Origin: Gaopeijia sp032250675 | Lineage (GTDB): Bacteria > Gemmatimonadota > Gemmatimonadetes > Longimicrobiales > Gaopeijiaceae | Assembly: GCA_032250675.1 (NCBI GenBank) | Contig: JAVVEY010000001.1 | Coordinates: 1-64,000 of the forward strand | DNA length: 64,000 nt | Reading direction: 5' to 3' | Shown here: piece by piece, positions 52,175 to 61,635 of the stretch | Numbering within the stretch: position 1 is the first letter of the stretch | Layout: each line of letters begins with the position of its first letter | Made by a program: the position numbers and the translations under genes | Notes under the pieces: model-generated | What the model saw: only the letters and a program-made list of their open reading frames with translations | Told to the model about the DNA's origin: nothing | Databases searched by the model: none

Positions 52175-53986
52175 ATGAGACAAGAACCGATGATCAAAGA
52201 GAAGTGGACCCGGAGGGTCGCCCTCCTCGGGATCGTTTCCGTCGGATTCGGCGCGTGCTCCGACAATGACGACAGCATTGACGACACCCCCGTGGGCCCC
52301 GGTCCCACGACGCCGGCGCTCGCCATCCCGACCGGCGCGACGGCCCAGGCGCTCACGAACACCCTCGGCATCGAGGTGAGCTGGGACGCCGTCCAGGACG
52401 CCGAGGGGTATCTCGTCACGCTGAGTGGGGGAGCGAACGAGATCCAGGAGGTCGTCACGGAGCCGATGGTGGAGTTCACCGGACTCGCAGGTCGCACCGA
52501 GTTCACCGCCTCGATCATCGCGCAGGCTGCGGGTCGCACCGACTCTCCGGCGGCGACCGCGATGGCGACCACCGGCTCGCTGAACGAGATCTTCTTCAAT
52601 ACGGCGGACTTCAACAATCTCGTCGCGGACCCCGGATTCGACCCGTCGGTCTTCAGCGCCGGATCCCGGAGTGCGCCGCCGAACTTCGATATCGCCGTTC
52701 CCGCGGGGTACACCCCGGCAACGCTCCGGACGGATGGCCTCGTGCCCTCGGTCGACGGACGGACGCTGCAGGCGGTGAACTATCCGGGCGCGATCGCGCC
52801 CGGAACCCCCCTCGCGGATCAGTGGCACTTCGGGTGGACGGTCTGGGATCCGACCGGACTCGACAGCCGGGCCGCCACGGGGCTGCCGATCGTCGATGTG
52901 GCCACCGTCCAGACGAACACCACCTGGGCCTCCGACACGATCTATCGGCTCACGCAGCCCGTCTTCGTCGGCACGGACTGCGGAGCCGACGGGAGCGCGC
53001 CCGACTGCAACGCGGTCACCCTCACGATCGAACCGGGTACGACGATCGTCGGCGCGGCGAATGTCGGTGTGGGGATCCGCGGTGCCTACCTGATCGTCTC
53101 GCGCGGCTCGCGCATCATCGCGGACGCGACCCCCGGTCAGCCGCTCGACGCCCCGCGCCGCCCGACCGAGTCGGAGACGATCGTCTTCACCTCCGAACGC
53201 CCTCTCGGATCCCGCGACCGCGAGGACTGGGGCGGTCTGGTCATCAACGGACAGGCCCCGACGAATGCGGGTGTGGATGTCGAGGGCGAGGGGGATTCAG
53301 GCCTCTACGGCGGTTCGGATGTCAACGACGATTCGGGAATCATCCGGGGCGTCCGGATCGAGTTCGCGGGCGACGACGTCACCCCGACCGACCAGCTCAA
53401 CGGCCTCGCACTTCAGGGCGTGGGTGCCGGGACGACGATCTCCTACGTGCAGATTCACCACAACCAGGATGACGGGATCGAGCCATTCGGAGGCACGGCG
53501 TCGGCCGACCACCTTGTACTCACCGGGATCGGCGACGACTCGGTCGACGGCACCGACGGGTACCAGGGGTTCCACCAGTTCGTGATCATCCAGCAGCGCG
53601 GCGACCGCGCGGACCAGGGCCTCGAGATCTCGAACAACGGCGACACCGAGGACGCCGAGCCCAGGTCGCTCGCGGTGCTCGCCAACGTCACCGCGATCGG
53701 GGCGAACAGCGCGGTCGTGAGCGGTGATATCGCCGGAAGCGCCTCGGACAACGCGATCCAGTTCAGGGAGGGGACGAACTACCGCGTCTTCAACTCGATC
53801 TTCCAGGGGTTCGGGGAGAGCTTCTGCATCCGCGACGCGGTGTCGATCCGGAATGCCCTCAACCGCCTCGACGGGATCACCGACCCCAACGCCACCCTCT
53901 CGGCGGAAGGGATCATCCTCTGGAGCAATGGGGGGGCGGACGACAGCCCGCTGAACTTCGCCGCGTGCGGAGGCGGCTCGAGCTGA
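52175..53986 (+). CDS. Lipoprotein with fibronectin type III-like and beta-helix regions
   Basis: A 603-residue lipoprotein (lipobox GFGAC, Cys near 28). Residues 50-140 look like one FN3-type domain (GIEVSWDAVQDAEGYLVTLS). From about 275 to 545 the sequence has the short-strand, Gly/Asn/Asp-turn pattern of a right-handed beta-helix (GLALQGVGAGTTISYVQIHH, then NQDDGIEPFGG and QGLEISNNGD). It is the likely surface partner of the preceding receptor. A second ATG at 52190 could be the start. Confidence 0.8.
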   Translation: MRQEPMIKEKWTRRVALLGIVSVGFGACSDNDDSIDDTPVGPGPTTPALAIPTGATAQALTNTLGIEVSWDAVQDAEGYLVTLSGGANEIQEVVTEPMVEFTGLAGRTEFTASIIAQAAGRTDSPAATAMATTGSLNEIFFNTADFNNLVADPGFDPSVFSAGSRSAPPNFDIAVPAGYTPATLRTDGLVPSVDGRTLQAVNYPGAIAPGTPLADQWHFGWTVWDPTGLDSRAATGLPIVDVATVQTNTTWASDTIYRLTQPVFVGTDCGADGSAPDCNAVTLTIEPGTTIVGAANVGVGIRGAYLIVSRGSRIIADATPGQPLDAPRRPTESETIVFTSERPLGSRDREDWGGLVINGQAPTNAGVDVEGEGDSGLYGGSDVNDDSGIIRGVRIEFAGDDVTPTDQLNGLALQGVGAGTTISYVQIHHNQDDGIEPFGGTASADHLVLTGIGDDSVDGTDGYQGFHQFVIIQQRGDRADQGLEISNNGDTEDAEPRSLAVLANVTAIGANSAVVSGDIAGSASDNAIQFREGTNYRVFNSIFQGFGESFCIRDAVSIRNALNRLDGITDPNATLSAEGIILWSNGGADDSPLNFAACGGGSS

Positions 53987-54291
53987 AGGTGTCGCGGGGG
54001 CACGGGGGTGGGTCGTGCACCCGCACCGTGCGTCGGGGGGCGCGGGCCGAATGGCCTGTGTCCCCTCTCCCCCGATCGAAGGGAGCGTTCTCCTCGATCG
54101 AGAGGAGCTCCTTCCACGAGCGGCGGAAGCGCCCTCCACGACCGGTGCGCTGGTGCAAATGGGAGGCGGCTGGAAGTTTATGGAGTACGGGGGCGGTGTC
54201 TGAGATGATCGCTCCTCCCGTCCGCAGTCGTTCCGTCCCCGGGGGAGTGGAGGAGGGATTCGGACGGCGTCTCCCCGCAACCGGTGATCTG
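53987..54291. other. Intergenic region without a clear gene
   Basis: About 305 bases. Only a hairpin (54001-54030) stands out, plus a short inverted pair, CGATCGA near 54075 and TCGATCG near 54095. A 62-codon open frame at 54015-54203 lacks family features, and I do not call it. Confidence 0.5.
54001..54030 (+). terminator. Terminator-like hairpin after the beta-helix lipoprotein gene
   Basis: CACGG (54001-54005) pairs with CCGTG (54026-54030) and GGGTG (54006-54010) with CACCC (54018-54022). No T run follows, so a Rho-independent role is uncertain. Confidence 0.4.
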
Positions 54292-55521
54292 ATGGACGAG
54301 GCTCGACTGATTCACGACTGGAATACCACGGGCTCGCCTGCGGGCCCGCCGAGGGGGTCCGCACCCGAGCTCGACGACGAGACGCTTCGCGACGGGCTCC
54401 AGAACCCATCCGTCGTGGATCCCCCACTCGCCGACAAGCTCCGGCTCCTCCACCTCATGGACGACCTCGGGATCGACACCGCCGATGTGGGACTTCCCGG
54501 CGCGGGTCCGCGGGCGCGAGCACAGGTGGAGGCACTCGTCGAGGAGATCCGTGACGCGGGGCTCGCGATTCGACCCAACTGCGCCGCGCGCACCGTGATC
54601 GCCGACATCGAGCCGATCGTCGATGTGCAGCAGGCCACGGGGGTGCCGATCGAAGCGTACACCTTCATCGGGAGCTCACCGATCCGGCAGTACGCCGAAG
54701 GGTGGACGCTCGACCGCATCCTCGGGCACGTCGAGGAGGCGGTGACCTTTGCGACCCGCGAGGGACTCTCGGTCTCGATGGTCACCGAGGACACCACGCG
54801 GGCGGCGCCCGCGACACTCGTGGCGATCTACCGTACCGCGATCGAGCACGGGGCCCGACGGATCTGTCTGGCCGACACCGTCGGACACGCCATTCCCGAG
54901 GGCGTCCGTGCGCTCGTCCGCTTCGTGATCGAGGAGATCGTGGACCCCTCGGGGGAGGAGGTCGCGGTGGACTGGCACGGCCACCGGGATCGCGGCCTCG
55001 GTGTGATCAACGCGCTCACCGCATTCGAGGCGGGGGCGTCGCGGCTCCACGGCACCGCACTCGGAATCGGCGAACGCGTGGGCAACACCGAGATGGACCT
55101 CCTCATGGTCAATCTCCGGTTGCTCGGATGGATCGATCGCGACCTGAGCGCCCTCACCGAATACTGTGAGACCGCGGCGCGCGCCTGTCGGGTGGAGATC
55201 CCGCACGACTACCCCGTCTTCGGCACCGACGCCTTCCGGACCACCACCGGGGTTCACGCGGCTGCGATCGTGAAGGCGAGGGAGAAGGGCGCATCGTGGC
55301 TCGCCGACCGTGTCTACTCGGGGGTGCCGGCTTCGTGGGTCGGTCGGGATCAGCGGATCGAGATCGGTCCGATGTCGGGGCTCTCGAATGTGAAGTGCTG
55401 GCTCGCCGAGCGCGGACTCGATCACGACGATGAGGCGCTCTGCGCGCGCATCATCACCGCGGCCAAGGCCGCCGATCATACCCTCACCGAGGACGAATTG
55501 AGCGGACTCGTCACGCCGTGA
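54292..55521 (+). CDS. 2-isopropylmalate/homocitrate synthase-family enzyme, short form
   Basis: A 409-residue HMGL-like TIM-barrel enzyme. The N-terminal motif is LDDETLRDGLQNP; metal-binding histidines are in VAVDWHGHRDRGLG; then GTALGIGERVGNTEMDLLM and TGVHAAAIVKAREKG. It condenses acetyl-CoA with a 2-oxoacid. At 409 residues it has no C-terminal LeuA allosteric domain, so it may be unregulated or make a product other than 2-isopropylmalate (homocitrate, citramalate). ATG at 54292 is followed by acidic, coding-like sequence. Confidence 0.82.
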   Translation: MDEARLIHDWNTTGSPAGPPRGSAPELDDETLRDGLQNPSVVDPPLADKLRLLHLMDDLGIDTADVGLPGAGPRARAQVEALVEEIRDAGLAIRPNCAARTVIADIEPIVDVQQATGVPIEAYTFIGSSPIRQYAEGWTLDRILGHVEEAVTFATREGLSVSMVTEDTTRAAPATLVAIYRTAIEHGARRICLADTVGHAIPEGVRALVRFVIEEIVDPSGEEVAVDWHGHRDRGLGVINALTAFEAGASRLHGTALGIGERVGNTEMDLLMVNLRLLGWIDRDLSALTEYCETAARACRVEIPHDYPVFGTDAFRTTTGVHAAAIVKAREKGASWLADRVYSGVPASWVGRDQRIEIGPMSGLSNVKCWLAERGLDHDDEALCARIITAAKAADHTLTEDELSGLVTP

Positions 55522-55573
55522 CGAGTGCGGGATTTCGCACGACGCAATGCTCACCACCGTGGAAGGCAGAGTC

Positions 55574-56311
55574 ATGGATGGCAGCAGGAAGGTGGATCAG
55601 AACCCGCGCGTTCTCGTGGTCGAGGATGAGCCCGATATCGCTGCGCTCGTCGCGTATCAGCTCACGCGGGAAGGGTTCCGGGTGGAGACCGCCTCGACGG
55701 GCCCCGAGGCGATCAAGGCGGTGAATCGCGAAGTGCCCGACCTCGTCGTGCTCGATCGGATGCTGCCCGGCTACTCCGGAGACGAGGTGCTCAAGGCACT
55801 CAGGAATGAGTCGGCCACGCGCGCGATCCCCGTTCTCGTGCTCACCGCCAAGCGCGAGCAGGAGGACCGGATCGCCGGGCTGGAGCTCGGCGCCGACGAC
55901 TACCTCGTCAAGCCCTTCTCGCCCCGCGAACTCGTCCTGCGGTGTCAGGCGATCCTGCGGCGGAGTGCCGAGCCCTCGACACCGAAGGGAGGGCGGGTCC
56001 TCCTCGCCGGTGACCTGCGCGTCGACCTCGGGGCACACCAGGTGACACTCCGGGGCGAGGAGCTCACCCTGACCCCGACCGAGTTCCGGCTGCTCCAGGC
56101 CCTCGTGGAGCGGCGGGGTCGGACGCAGAGTCGGCGGCAACTCCTCGAGAAGGCGTGGGATGTGGAGGCGGAGATCTCGGATCGCATCCAGACCCGGACG
56201 GTGGACATGCACGTCCGTCGCCTGCGCGCCAAGCTCCACGAGATCGGCGACTGGATCGAGACGGTACGGGGCTTCGGCTACCGCCTGCGCGTCCCGGGTG
56301 AAGACGCCTGA
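55574..56311 (+). CDS. PhoB-like response regulator
   Basis: A 245-residue OmpR/PhoB-family regulator. Receiver domain (about 10-125): VLVVEDEPDIAALVAYQL, phospho-acceptor Asp in DLVVLDRMLPGYSG, switch Lys in ADDYLVKPFSPREL. Winged-helix DNA-binding domain (about 145-242): LTPTEFRLLQALVERRGRTQ and TVDMHVRRLRAKL, ending VRGFGYRLRV. The histidine kinase follows after 14 bases. An earlier in-frame ATG at 55547 is possible. Confidence 0.93.
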   Translation: MDGSRKVDQNPRVLVVEDEPDIAALVAYQLTREGFRVETASTGPEAIKAVNREVPDLVVLDRMLPGYSGDEVLKALRNESATRAIPVLVLTAKREQEDRIAGLELGADDYLVKPFSPRELVLRCQAILRRSAEPSTPKGGRVLLAGDLRVDLGAHQVTLRGEELTLTPTEFRLLQALVERRGRTQSRRQLLEKAWDVEAEISDRIQTRTVDMHVRRLRAKLHEIGDWIETVRGFGYRLRVPGEDA

Positions 56312-56325
56312 CGCAGGCGCATTCC

Positions 56326-58071
56326 GTGCGGATCCATCACCCCCTCTTCGTCGGCTTCCTCGGCGTCATCGGCCTCCTCGTCGTTCTCGTGGTGGCGTTC
56401 GTCGGCACCGGCCTCCGCAGGGAAGTGATCGGACTGACGAGGGACGAGGTCACGCGCCAGGTCGATCTTGTACGCCTGATCGCCGAGAGCGCGTCGCCTG
56501 GAACCGACCCCGACTCGCTGGTGGATGCGCTCGGCGAACGGATCGGCCACCGCATTACCCTGATCGCCCGCGACGGACGGCTGCTCGGCGATTCCCAACT
56601 CGATTCCGCGGGCCTCCTTCAGGCGGAGAATCATCTCGACCGTCCCGAGATCGTCGCGGCCTTCGGGGGCGGTACGGGATCGGCGGAACGCCTCAGCGCC
56701 ACCGTCGGTGAGCCCTTCCTCTATGTGGCCGCCCCGATCGAATGGGCCGCAACGGGCTCCGCCGTGATCCGGGTTGCCGCACCCCTCGACGCCATCGCCG
56801 CGACCCTCGAGCGGTCCCGCCGGGCGGTGGCCCTGGCCGGACTCGCGGCGATGGCGCTCGCGCTCGTTGTCGCCTACGCGCTCAGCCGGCTTCTCGCTCG
56901 CCCGCTGGTCACACTCGCCGACCGCGCCGCGCGTCTCGCGCGGGGAGAGTTCAGCCGTCGGGTGCCCGGGGGAACGCGGGTCCGGGAACTCGAGGAACTC
57001 GCCCTTGCCTTCAATCGCCTGACCGAGGAGCTCCAGGCGAGGCTCGAGGAGCTCGGGCGCGAGCGTGACGAGATGCAGGCGCTCATCGACTGCATGGCCG
57101 AAGGGGTCGTGGCGCTGACGGATGACGCCCGGATTCTTCGCACGAATCGAGCCGCGCGCGCCCTCCTGAAGATTGCCGAGCCCCCGCCCTTCGCCTCCGT
57201 CGGATCGATCATCCGACACCCCGAGCTGCGCGAGCTCCTCGAGGGATCGGTGCGAGAGCCTCTTCGGGCGCGCGATCTCACGATCGGAGACGCGCACTTC
57301 ATCGTCTCGGGTCGCCTCCTCGATCAGGGGGGCGCGGTGACGACCTTCCTCGATGTCACCGAGATCAGGCGGCTCGAGAAGGTCCGGACCGACTTCGTGG
57401 CGAACGCCTCCCACGAACTCAAGACACCCCTGACCTCGATGCGCGGCTTTGCCGAGACACTCCTGGAGGACGATCCTCCCGAGGATCTGCGACGGGAGTT
57501 CCTGACGCTGATCCGGTCCAACACCCTTCGCCTCCAGGCGCTCGTCGATGACCTCCTCGACCTCTCACGCCTCGAGTCGGGAGGGTGGGTGGCGAGGCGA
57601 GAACGGGTGGAGCTGGCCGAACAGGCGGTGATGGCGTGGGACGACCTCGACGAAGGCGTGCGTCCGCGACGTGAACTCGACTTCGAGATCGAGGGAGAGG
57701 GCGTGGTGATGGCGGATCCCCAGGGCGTGCAGCAGATCTTTCAGAACCTCATCGACAACGCGCGGCGCTTCACACCCGACGGGGGACGGGTCGCGGTGCG
57801 GATCCGGGCGGCGCCGGAGTCGATGTGGACGGTAGAGGTCTCGGATACCGGGACCGGCATACCCTCCGCGGCGCTCCCGCGGATCTTCGAGCGATTCTAT
57901 CGCGCCGATACCTCGCGTGCTCGTGAGGTGGGAGGGACGGGGCTCGGTCTCGCGATCGTTCGGCACCTCGTGCACCAGATGGGAGGAGAGGTTTCCGCCG
58001 AGTCGCGGCTGGGGCGTGGAACCACGATTCGCTTCACCCTCCCGGCCGCGGAGGCTGCGGCGCCCCACTGA
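56326..58071 (+). CDS. PhoR-like sensor histidine kinase
   Basis: A 581-residue kinase. TM1 (about 8-28), a periplasmic sensor (about 29-165), TM2 (about 166-188), HAMP (about 190-240), PAS-like domain (about 248-345), HisKA with the phospho-His in NASHELKTPLTSMRGF (about 363), HATPase_c with NLIDNARRFTPDGGRV, SDTGTGIPSAALPRIF and GGTGLGLAIVRHL. GTG start. The PhoR-like layout suggests phosphate or envelope sensing; no pst or phoU genes are near. Confidence 0.93.
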   Translation: MRIHHPLFVGFLGVIGLLVVLVVAFVGTGLRREVIGLTRDEVTRQVDLVRLIAESASPGTDPDSLVDALGERIGHRITLIARDGRLLGDSQLDSAGLLQAENHLDRPEIVAAFGGGTGSAERLSATVGEPFLYVAAPIEWAATGSAVIRVAAPLDAIAATLERSRRAVALAGLAAMALALVVAYALSRLLARPLVTLADRAARLARGEFSRRVPGGTRVRELEELALAFNRLTEELQARLEELGRERDEMQALIDCMAEGVVALTDDARILRTNRAARALLKIAEPPPFASVGSIIRHPELRELLEGSVREPLRARDLTIGDAHFIVSGRLLDQGGAVTTFLDVTEIRRLEKVRTDFVANASHELKTPLTSMRGFAETLLEDDPPEDLRREFLTLIRSNTLRLQALVDDLLDLSRLESGGWVARRERVELAEQAVMAWDDLDEGVRPRRELDFEIEGEGVVMADPQGVQQIFQNLIDNARRFTPDGGRVAVRIRAAPESMWTVEVSDTGTGIPSAALPRIFERFYRADTSRAREVGGTGLGLAIVRHLVHQMGGEVSAESRLGRGTTIRFTLPAAEAAAPH

Positions 58072-58228
58072 TCGGAGACGGCGGGGCTTGCGTGCGCCTG
58101 CTCGAGGCGAGACGATGAGTCGCGAGAGCGTCACGATGAGGCGGGAAGGATGACGGATGCGTCCGTACCCCTCCGGCGCTCGCCCTGCGGCTCGCCCCAC
58201 CTCTTCAAAAGCCTCCCACCCCGGCGCG

Positions 58229-59152
58229 ATGACCGCGAGCACTCCTCCCGATCCCCCCGCAGGCCGCGCTGACGACGAGACGAGTGAGCGCACCGCTCTG
58301 GTCGAGCGGGCCAACGCGGTCGAGAACGCCGTCGAGCAGCTCATCGAGGAGTCGGCGACCCCCGAGACGCAGCCCGCGTCGATCGGGGGATACGGTCGGC
58401 TCCGCGGTCGCGTGGCATTCGTCACCGGTGCGTCACGGGGCCTCGGTCGCGCGATCGCCCGGGAGCTCGCTGCAGCGGGCGTGCATATCGGCTTCACCTT
58501 CCTCGACACGGGATCGCACGCCCGTCTCGAGGCTCAGGAGGCCGCCCGTGAGCTTCGACAGATGGAGGTCCGCGTCTTCTGCCAGGCGTGCGACATCCGG
58601 GACGCCGCCGCCGTCGCGCGCTTCGTCGACGAAGGGAGAGCGCAGCTCGGTGGGCTCCACATCCTCGTCAACAACGCCGGGGTCGCCGCCGACCGTGCGC
58701 ACTGGCGGATGTCGGATGACGAGTGGCAGGCGGTGGTGCGGACGAACCTCGACGGAACCTTCCACATGATGCGCGCCGTCGCCCCCACCTTCCGCGCCCA
58801 GGAGTTCGGCAAGATCGTCAACATCACCTCCGTCCAGGCGAGGCGGGCGACCTTCGGCACGCTCAACTATGCGGCGAGCAAGGCGGGGATCGTGGCGATG
58901 ACGCGGACCGCAGCGCTCGAGCTCGGCGCTCACAATGTCAATGTCAATGCGGTTGCGCCGGGCTACATCCGCACCACGCGGCTGACCGAGCGCGTGCCCG
59001 CCGAAATTCTCGACACCGCGCGCGAGCACTCCGCTCTGGGGCGGCTCGGAGACCCGCAGGATGTGGCGAGTGTCGTCCTCTTCCTCTGCAGCGAGGCGGC
59101 CCGTCATATCAGCGGTGCCGTGATTCCGGTGGACGGAGGGTATCAGCTCTGA
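58229..59152 (+). CDS. FabG-like SDR reductase
   Basis: A 307-residue SDR with a 60-residue acidic N-terminal extension (SERTALVERANAVENAVEQL) ahead of the fold. Cofactor loop VTGASRGLGRAIAREL, NNAG motif ILVNNAGVAADRAHW, Ser in NITSVQARRATF, YxxxK in NYAASKAGIVAM, end AVIPVDGGYQL. It matches 3-oxoacyl-ACP reductase type, but in a TRAP-transporter neighbourhood a sugar- or hydroxyacid-dehydrogenase role is equally likely. DctQ follows directly. Confidence 0.88.
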   Translation: MTASTPPDPPAGRADDETSERTALVERANAVENAVEQLIEESATPETQPASIGGYGRLRGRVAFVTGASRGLGRAIARELAAAGVHIGFTFLDTGSHARLEAQEAARELRQMEVRVFCQACDIRDAAAVARFVDEGRAQLGGLHILVNNAGVAADRAHWRMSDDEWQAVVRTNLDGTFHMMRAVAPTFRAQEFGKIVNITSVQARRATFGTLNYAASKAGIVAMTRTAALELGAHNVNVNAVAPGYIRTTRLTERVPAEILDTAREHSALGRLGDPQDVASVVLFLCSEAARHISGAVIPVDGGYQL

Positions 59153-59154
59153 GC

Positions 59155-59745
59155 GTGCTCGTCACCCGCTTCGTCGCCGCCGTCGATCGTCTCAATGGGT
59201 GGATCGGATCGCTCGCGCGGTGGTTGATCCTCGTGATGGTCGTCATCGGGGCGTGGAATGCCCTCGCGCGCTGGGCCACCCGCCACCTCGGCGTGGGGCT
59301 CGCCTCGAACGCGCTCAACGAGCTCCAGTGGTACCTCTTCAGCATCGTGTTCCTCCTCGGGGCGGCGTGGGCGCTGCGCGAGGATGCGCACGTGCGGGTC
59401 GATGTCCTGCGCGAGCGCCTCACCCACCGCGCGCGCGCCTGGGTCGATCTCCTGGGGTCGGTCCTCTTCCTCCTTCCCTTCTCGGCGCTGATGATCTGGG
59501 TCTCGATTCCGACCGTCCGGAATTCGTGGCGGATTCTCGAGACCTCCCCCGATCCGAACGGGCTCCCCCGCTATCCGATCAAGACGCTCCTCATCGTTGC
59601 CTTCGTCCTCCTCTTCCTCCAGGGAAGCGCGGAAGCGATCCGGGCCATCCGCCGGATCCGCGCCGGCACCGAGCTCCCGGAGGATGATCCGCACCCCGCT
59701 CCGCGTGACCTCTCCGAACCGCATCGACGGGAGGATGAAGGGTGA
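59155..59745 (+). CDS. dctQ: TRAP transporter small permease (DctQ)
   Basis: A 196-residue membrane protein with four hydrophobic helices and the typical ELQWYLFSIVFLLGAAWALR block. DctQ is the small subunit pairing with DctM in the inner membrane. Start GTG at 59155, two bases after the SDR stop; its end overlaps dctM by four bases. Confidence 0.9.
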   Translation: MLVTRFVAAVDRLNGWIGSLARWLILVMVVIGAWNALARWATRHLGVGLASNALNELQWYLFSIVFLLGAAWALREDAHVRVDVLRERLTHRARAWVDLLGSVLFLLPFSALMIWVSIPTVRNSWRILETSPDPNGLPRYPIKTLLIVAFVLLFLQGSAEAIRAIRRIRAGTELPEDDPHPAPRDLSEPHRREDEG

Positions 59746-61055
59746 GCGGCGCGGTGTGGGGCCCCCTGATGTTCGGAGGGGCGCTCCTCCTGATCTTCAC
59801 CGGCTACCCCGTGGCCTTCGCCCTCGCCGGCACCGCGCTCCTCTTCGCGCTGGTGGGTGTGGCCGCGGGAGCCTTCGACTTCATCCTCCTCACCGCGCTT
59901 CCCGAGCGCGCCTTCGGGACGATGTCGAACTACACCCTCCTCGCGATCCCGTACTTCATCTTCATGGGATCGATCCTCGAGAAGTCCAGGCTCGCCGAGG
60001 AGCTCCTCGAGACGATCGGTGCGCTCTTCGGACGATTCCGGGGCGGGCTCGCGATCGGAGTGGTGGCCGTCGGAGCCCTCCTCGCCGCGGCCACCGGGGT
60101 CGTCGGGGCCTCGGTGACCGCGATGGGGCTGATCTCGCTCCCCGTGATGCTCCGCAATGGGTATCGCGACGAGGTGGCGCTCGGCACGATCGCCGCTGCG
60201 GGCACGCTCGGGCAGATCATCCCGCCCAGCATCGTCCTCATCGTCCTCGGAGACCAACTCGGCGTGAGCGTGGGGGACCTCTTCCGGGCCGCGCTCATCC
60301 CCGGCCTCGCGCTCACCGGGCTCTACGCGCTCTATCTCGCGGGGCTCGCCTGGATGCGACCCGAGGTGGCTCCCGCGCTTCCGCTCGAACGTCGCAGCGA
60401 CGATGCCGCCCGGCTCGCGATGAGGGTCCTGAAGTCGCTCGTCCCTCCGGTGGCGCTCATCGCGATCGTGCTCGGGAGCATCTTCGCGGGCGTGGCCACT
60501 CCGACCGAGGCGGGGGCGCTCGGCGCGCTGGGGGCGATGGCGCTCGCGGCGGTCAATCGCACCCTGCACCGCGCGACGGTGCGCGACGCCTCCGAGACGA
60601 CGGCGCGCCTGACCGTCATGGTGGTCTTCCTCCTGATCGGGTCGACCGCCTTCTCTCTCGTCTTTCGCGGGCTCGACGGGGACGTCTGGATCGCCGAGGT
60701 GCTCACCGGGCTCCCGGGGGGGTGGATCGGCTTCCTGATCGCGGTCAACCTTCTCGTCTTCGTCCTCGGCTTCTTCATCGACTTCTTCGAGATCGCCTTC
60801 ATCGTCGTGCCGCTCCTCGTCGCCCCCGCGCACCTCCTCGGCGTCGACCTCGTCTGGCTGGGGATCGTGCTGGCGATCAACCTCCAGACCTCCTTCCTCA
60901 CCCCCCCCTTCGGCTTCTCTCTCTTCTACCTGCGGGGCGTGACACCCGAGGAGATCCCGACGGCGCGTCTCTACCGCGGGGTGGTCCCCTTCATCGTCCT
61001 CCAGCTCATCGTGCTGGCGGCGGTGACCGCGATGGCGGCGCCCACGGGGGGGTGA
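59742..61055 (+). CDS. dctM: TRAP transporter large permease (DctM)
   Basis: A 437-residue polytopic permease with about 12 helices. Family features: LLAIPYFIFMGSILEKS near 70, GAVGALLAAATGVVGAS-like region near 110 and TLGQIIPPSIVLIVLGDQLG near 155, TPTEAGALGALGAMAL near 255. It carries out Na+-driven uptake of an organic acid delivered by DctP. GTG start with GGGAGG upstream. Confidence 0.95.
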   Translation: MSGAVWGPLMFGGALLLIFTGYPVAFALAGTALLFALVGVAAGAFDFILLTALPERAFGTMSNYTLLAIPYFIFMGSILEKSRLAEELLETIGALFGRFRGGLAIGVVAVGALLAAATGVVGASVTAMGLISLPVMLRNGYRDEVALGTIAAAGTLGQIIPPSIVLIVLGDQLGVSVGDLFRAALIPGLALTGLYALYLAGLAWMRPEVAPALPLERRSDDAARLAMRVLKSLVPPVALIAIVLGSIFAGVATPTEAGALGALGAMALAAVNRTLHRATVRDASETTARLTVMVVFLLIGSTAFSLVFRGLDGDVWIAEVLTGLPGGWIGFLIAVNLLVFVLGFFIDFFEIAFIVVPLLVAPAHLLGVDLVWLGIVLAINLQTSFLTPPFGFSLFYLRGVTPEEIPTARLYRGVVPFIVLQLIVLAAVTAMAAPTGG

Positions 61056-61110
61056 AGCACTCTCGCGGCTTCGCCGAGGCGCTGCGGATCCTCGGGGGTT
61101 TCTCGCGATG

Positions 61111-61533
61111 TCAGCGGAGGATGACGAGGAGGGTACCCCCGCCGTGGTTCGGCCCGAAGCGCATCGTCGCCTCGTCTCCCGAGAGGTATTCGATGCGTTC
61201 GATCTGGGTGGCGCGCAGGCTCCGGAGCGCTTCGACGCCGTCCGGGTCGCGCTGGCCGCTGATGTAGACGGCGATCGCGGTGGAGTCGAGGAGGAAACTC
61301 GTCCCCTGGGAGCGCGAACGCAGCCAGTTGTTGTGCAGCCGCCGGACGACGTCGAAGGCGGAGAGCTCGGGGAACTGGTCGAACTCCTCCCTCGTGATCA
61401 CGTCGCTGCTGGCGCCCGCCCGCGACCCCCCGGTCGAAGAGGTGGCGCAGCCGCCCGCGAGGAGGAGCGCGAGGGAGAGGACGAGGATCGATGTGCGGGA
61501 GGTCGTTCGTTCCCGCAGTTCCATGAGGTGCAT
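61111..61533 (-). CDS. Lipoprotein with a TonB-plug-like domain
   Basis: A 140-residue lipoprotein (lipobox LAGGC, Cys near 29). The C-terminal 80 residues (AFDVVRRLHNNWLRSRSQGT, then GVEALRSLRATQIERIEYL and FGPNHGGGTLLVIL) follow the pattern of a TonB-receptor plug: xxVERIEVLrGpxAxxrYGxxxxGGVI. No barrel follows. Small plug-only lipoproteins like this occur in Gemmatimonadota; function unknown. ATG at 61533 has a strong AGGAGGT ribosome-binding site. Confidence 0.75.
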   Translation of the reverse strand: MHLMELRERTTSRTSILVLSLALLLAGGCATSSTGGSRAGASSDVITREEFDQFPELSAFDVVRRLHNNWLRSRSQGTSFLLDSTAIAVYISGQRDPDGVEALRSLRATQIERIEYLSGDEATMRFGPNHGGGTLLVILR

Positions 61534-61635
61534 CCGGGACCTCCTCTGCTGGAGTTACCCGCTACGGGGCCGGTGCGCCCGCCCCGCCGTGTCGGGTCTT
61601 GAACCGATCACCGGCACGGATACGAGCACCAGTGC

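Noticed and set aside
54015..54203. 62-codon open frame between the beta-helix lipoprotein and the LeuA-like gene
   Set aside because: No family resemblance, no good ribosome-binding site and shadow-like composition at its start. The Gly/Trp-rich end is curious but too short to call.
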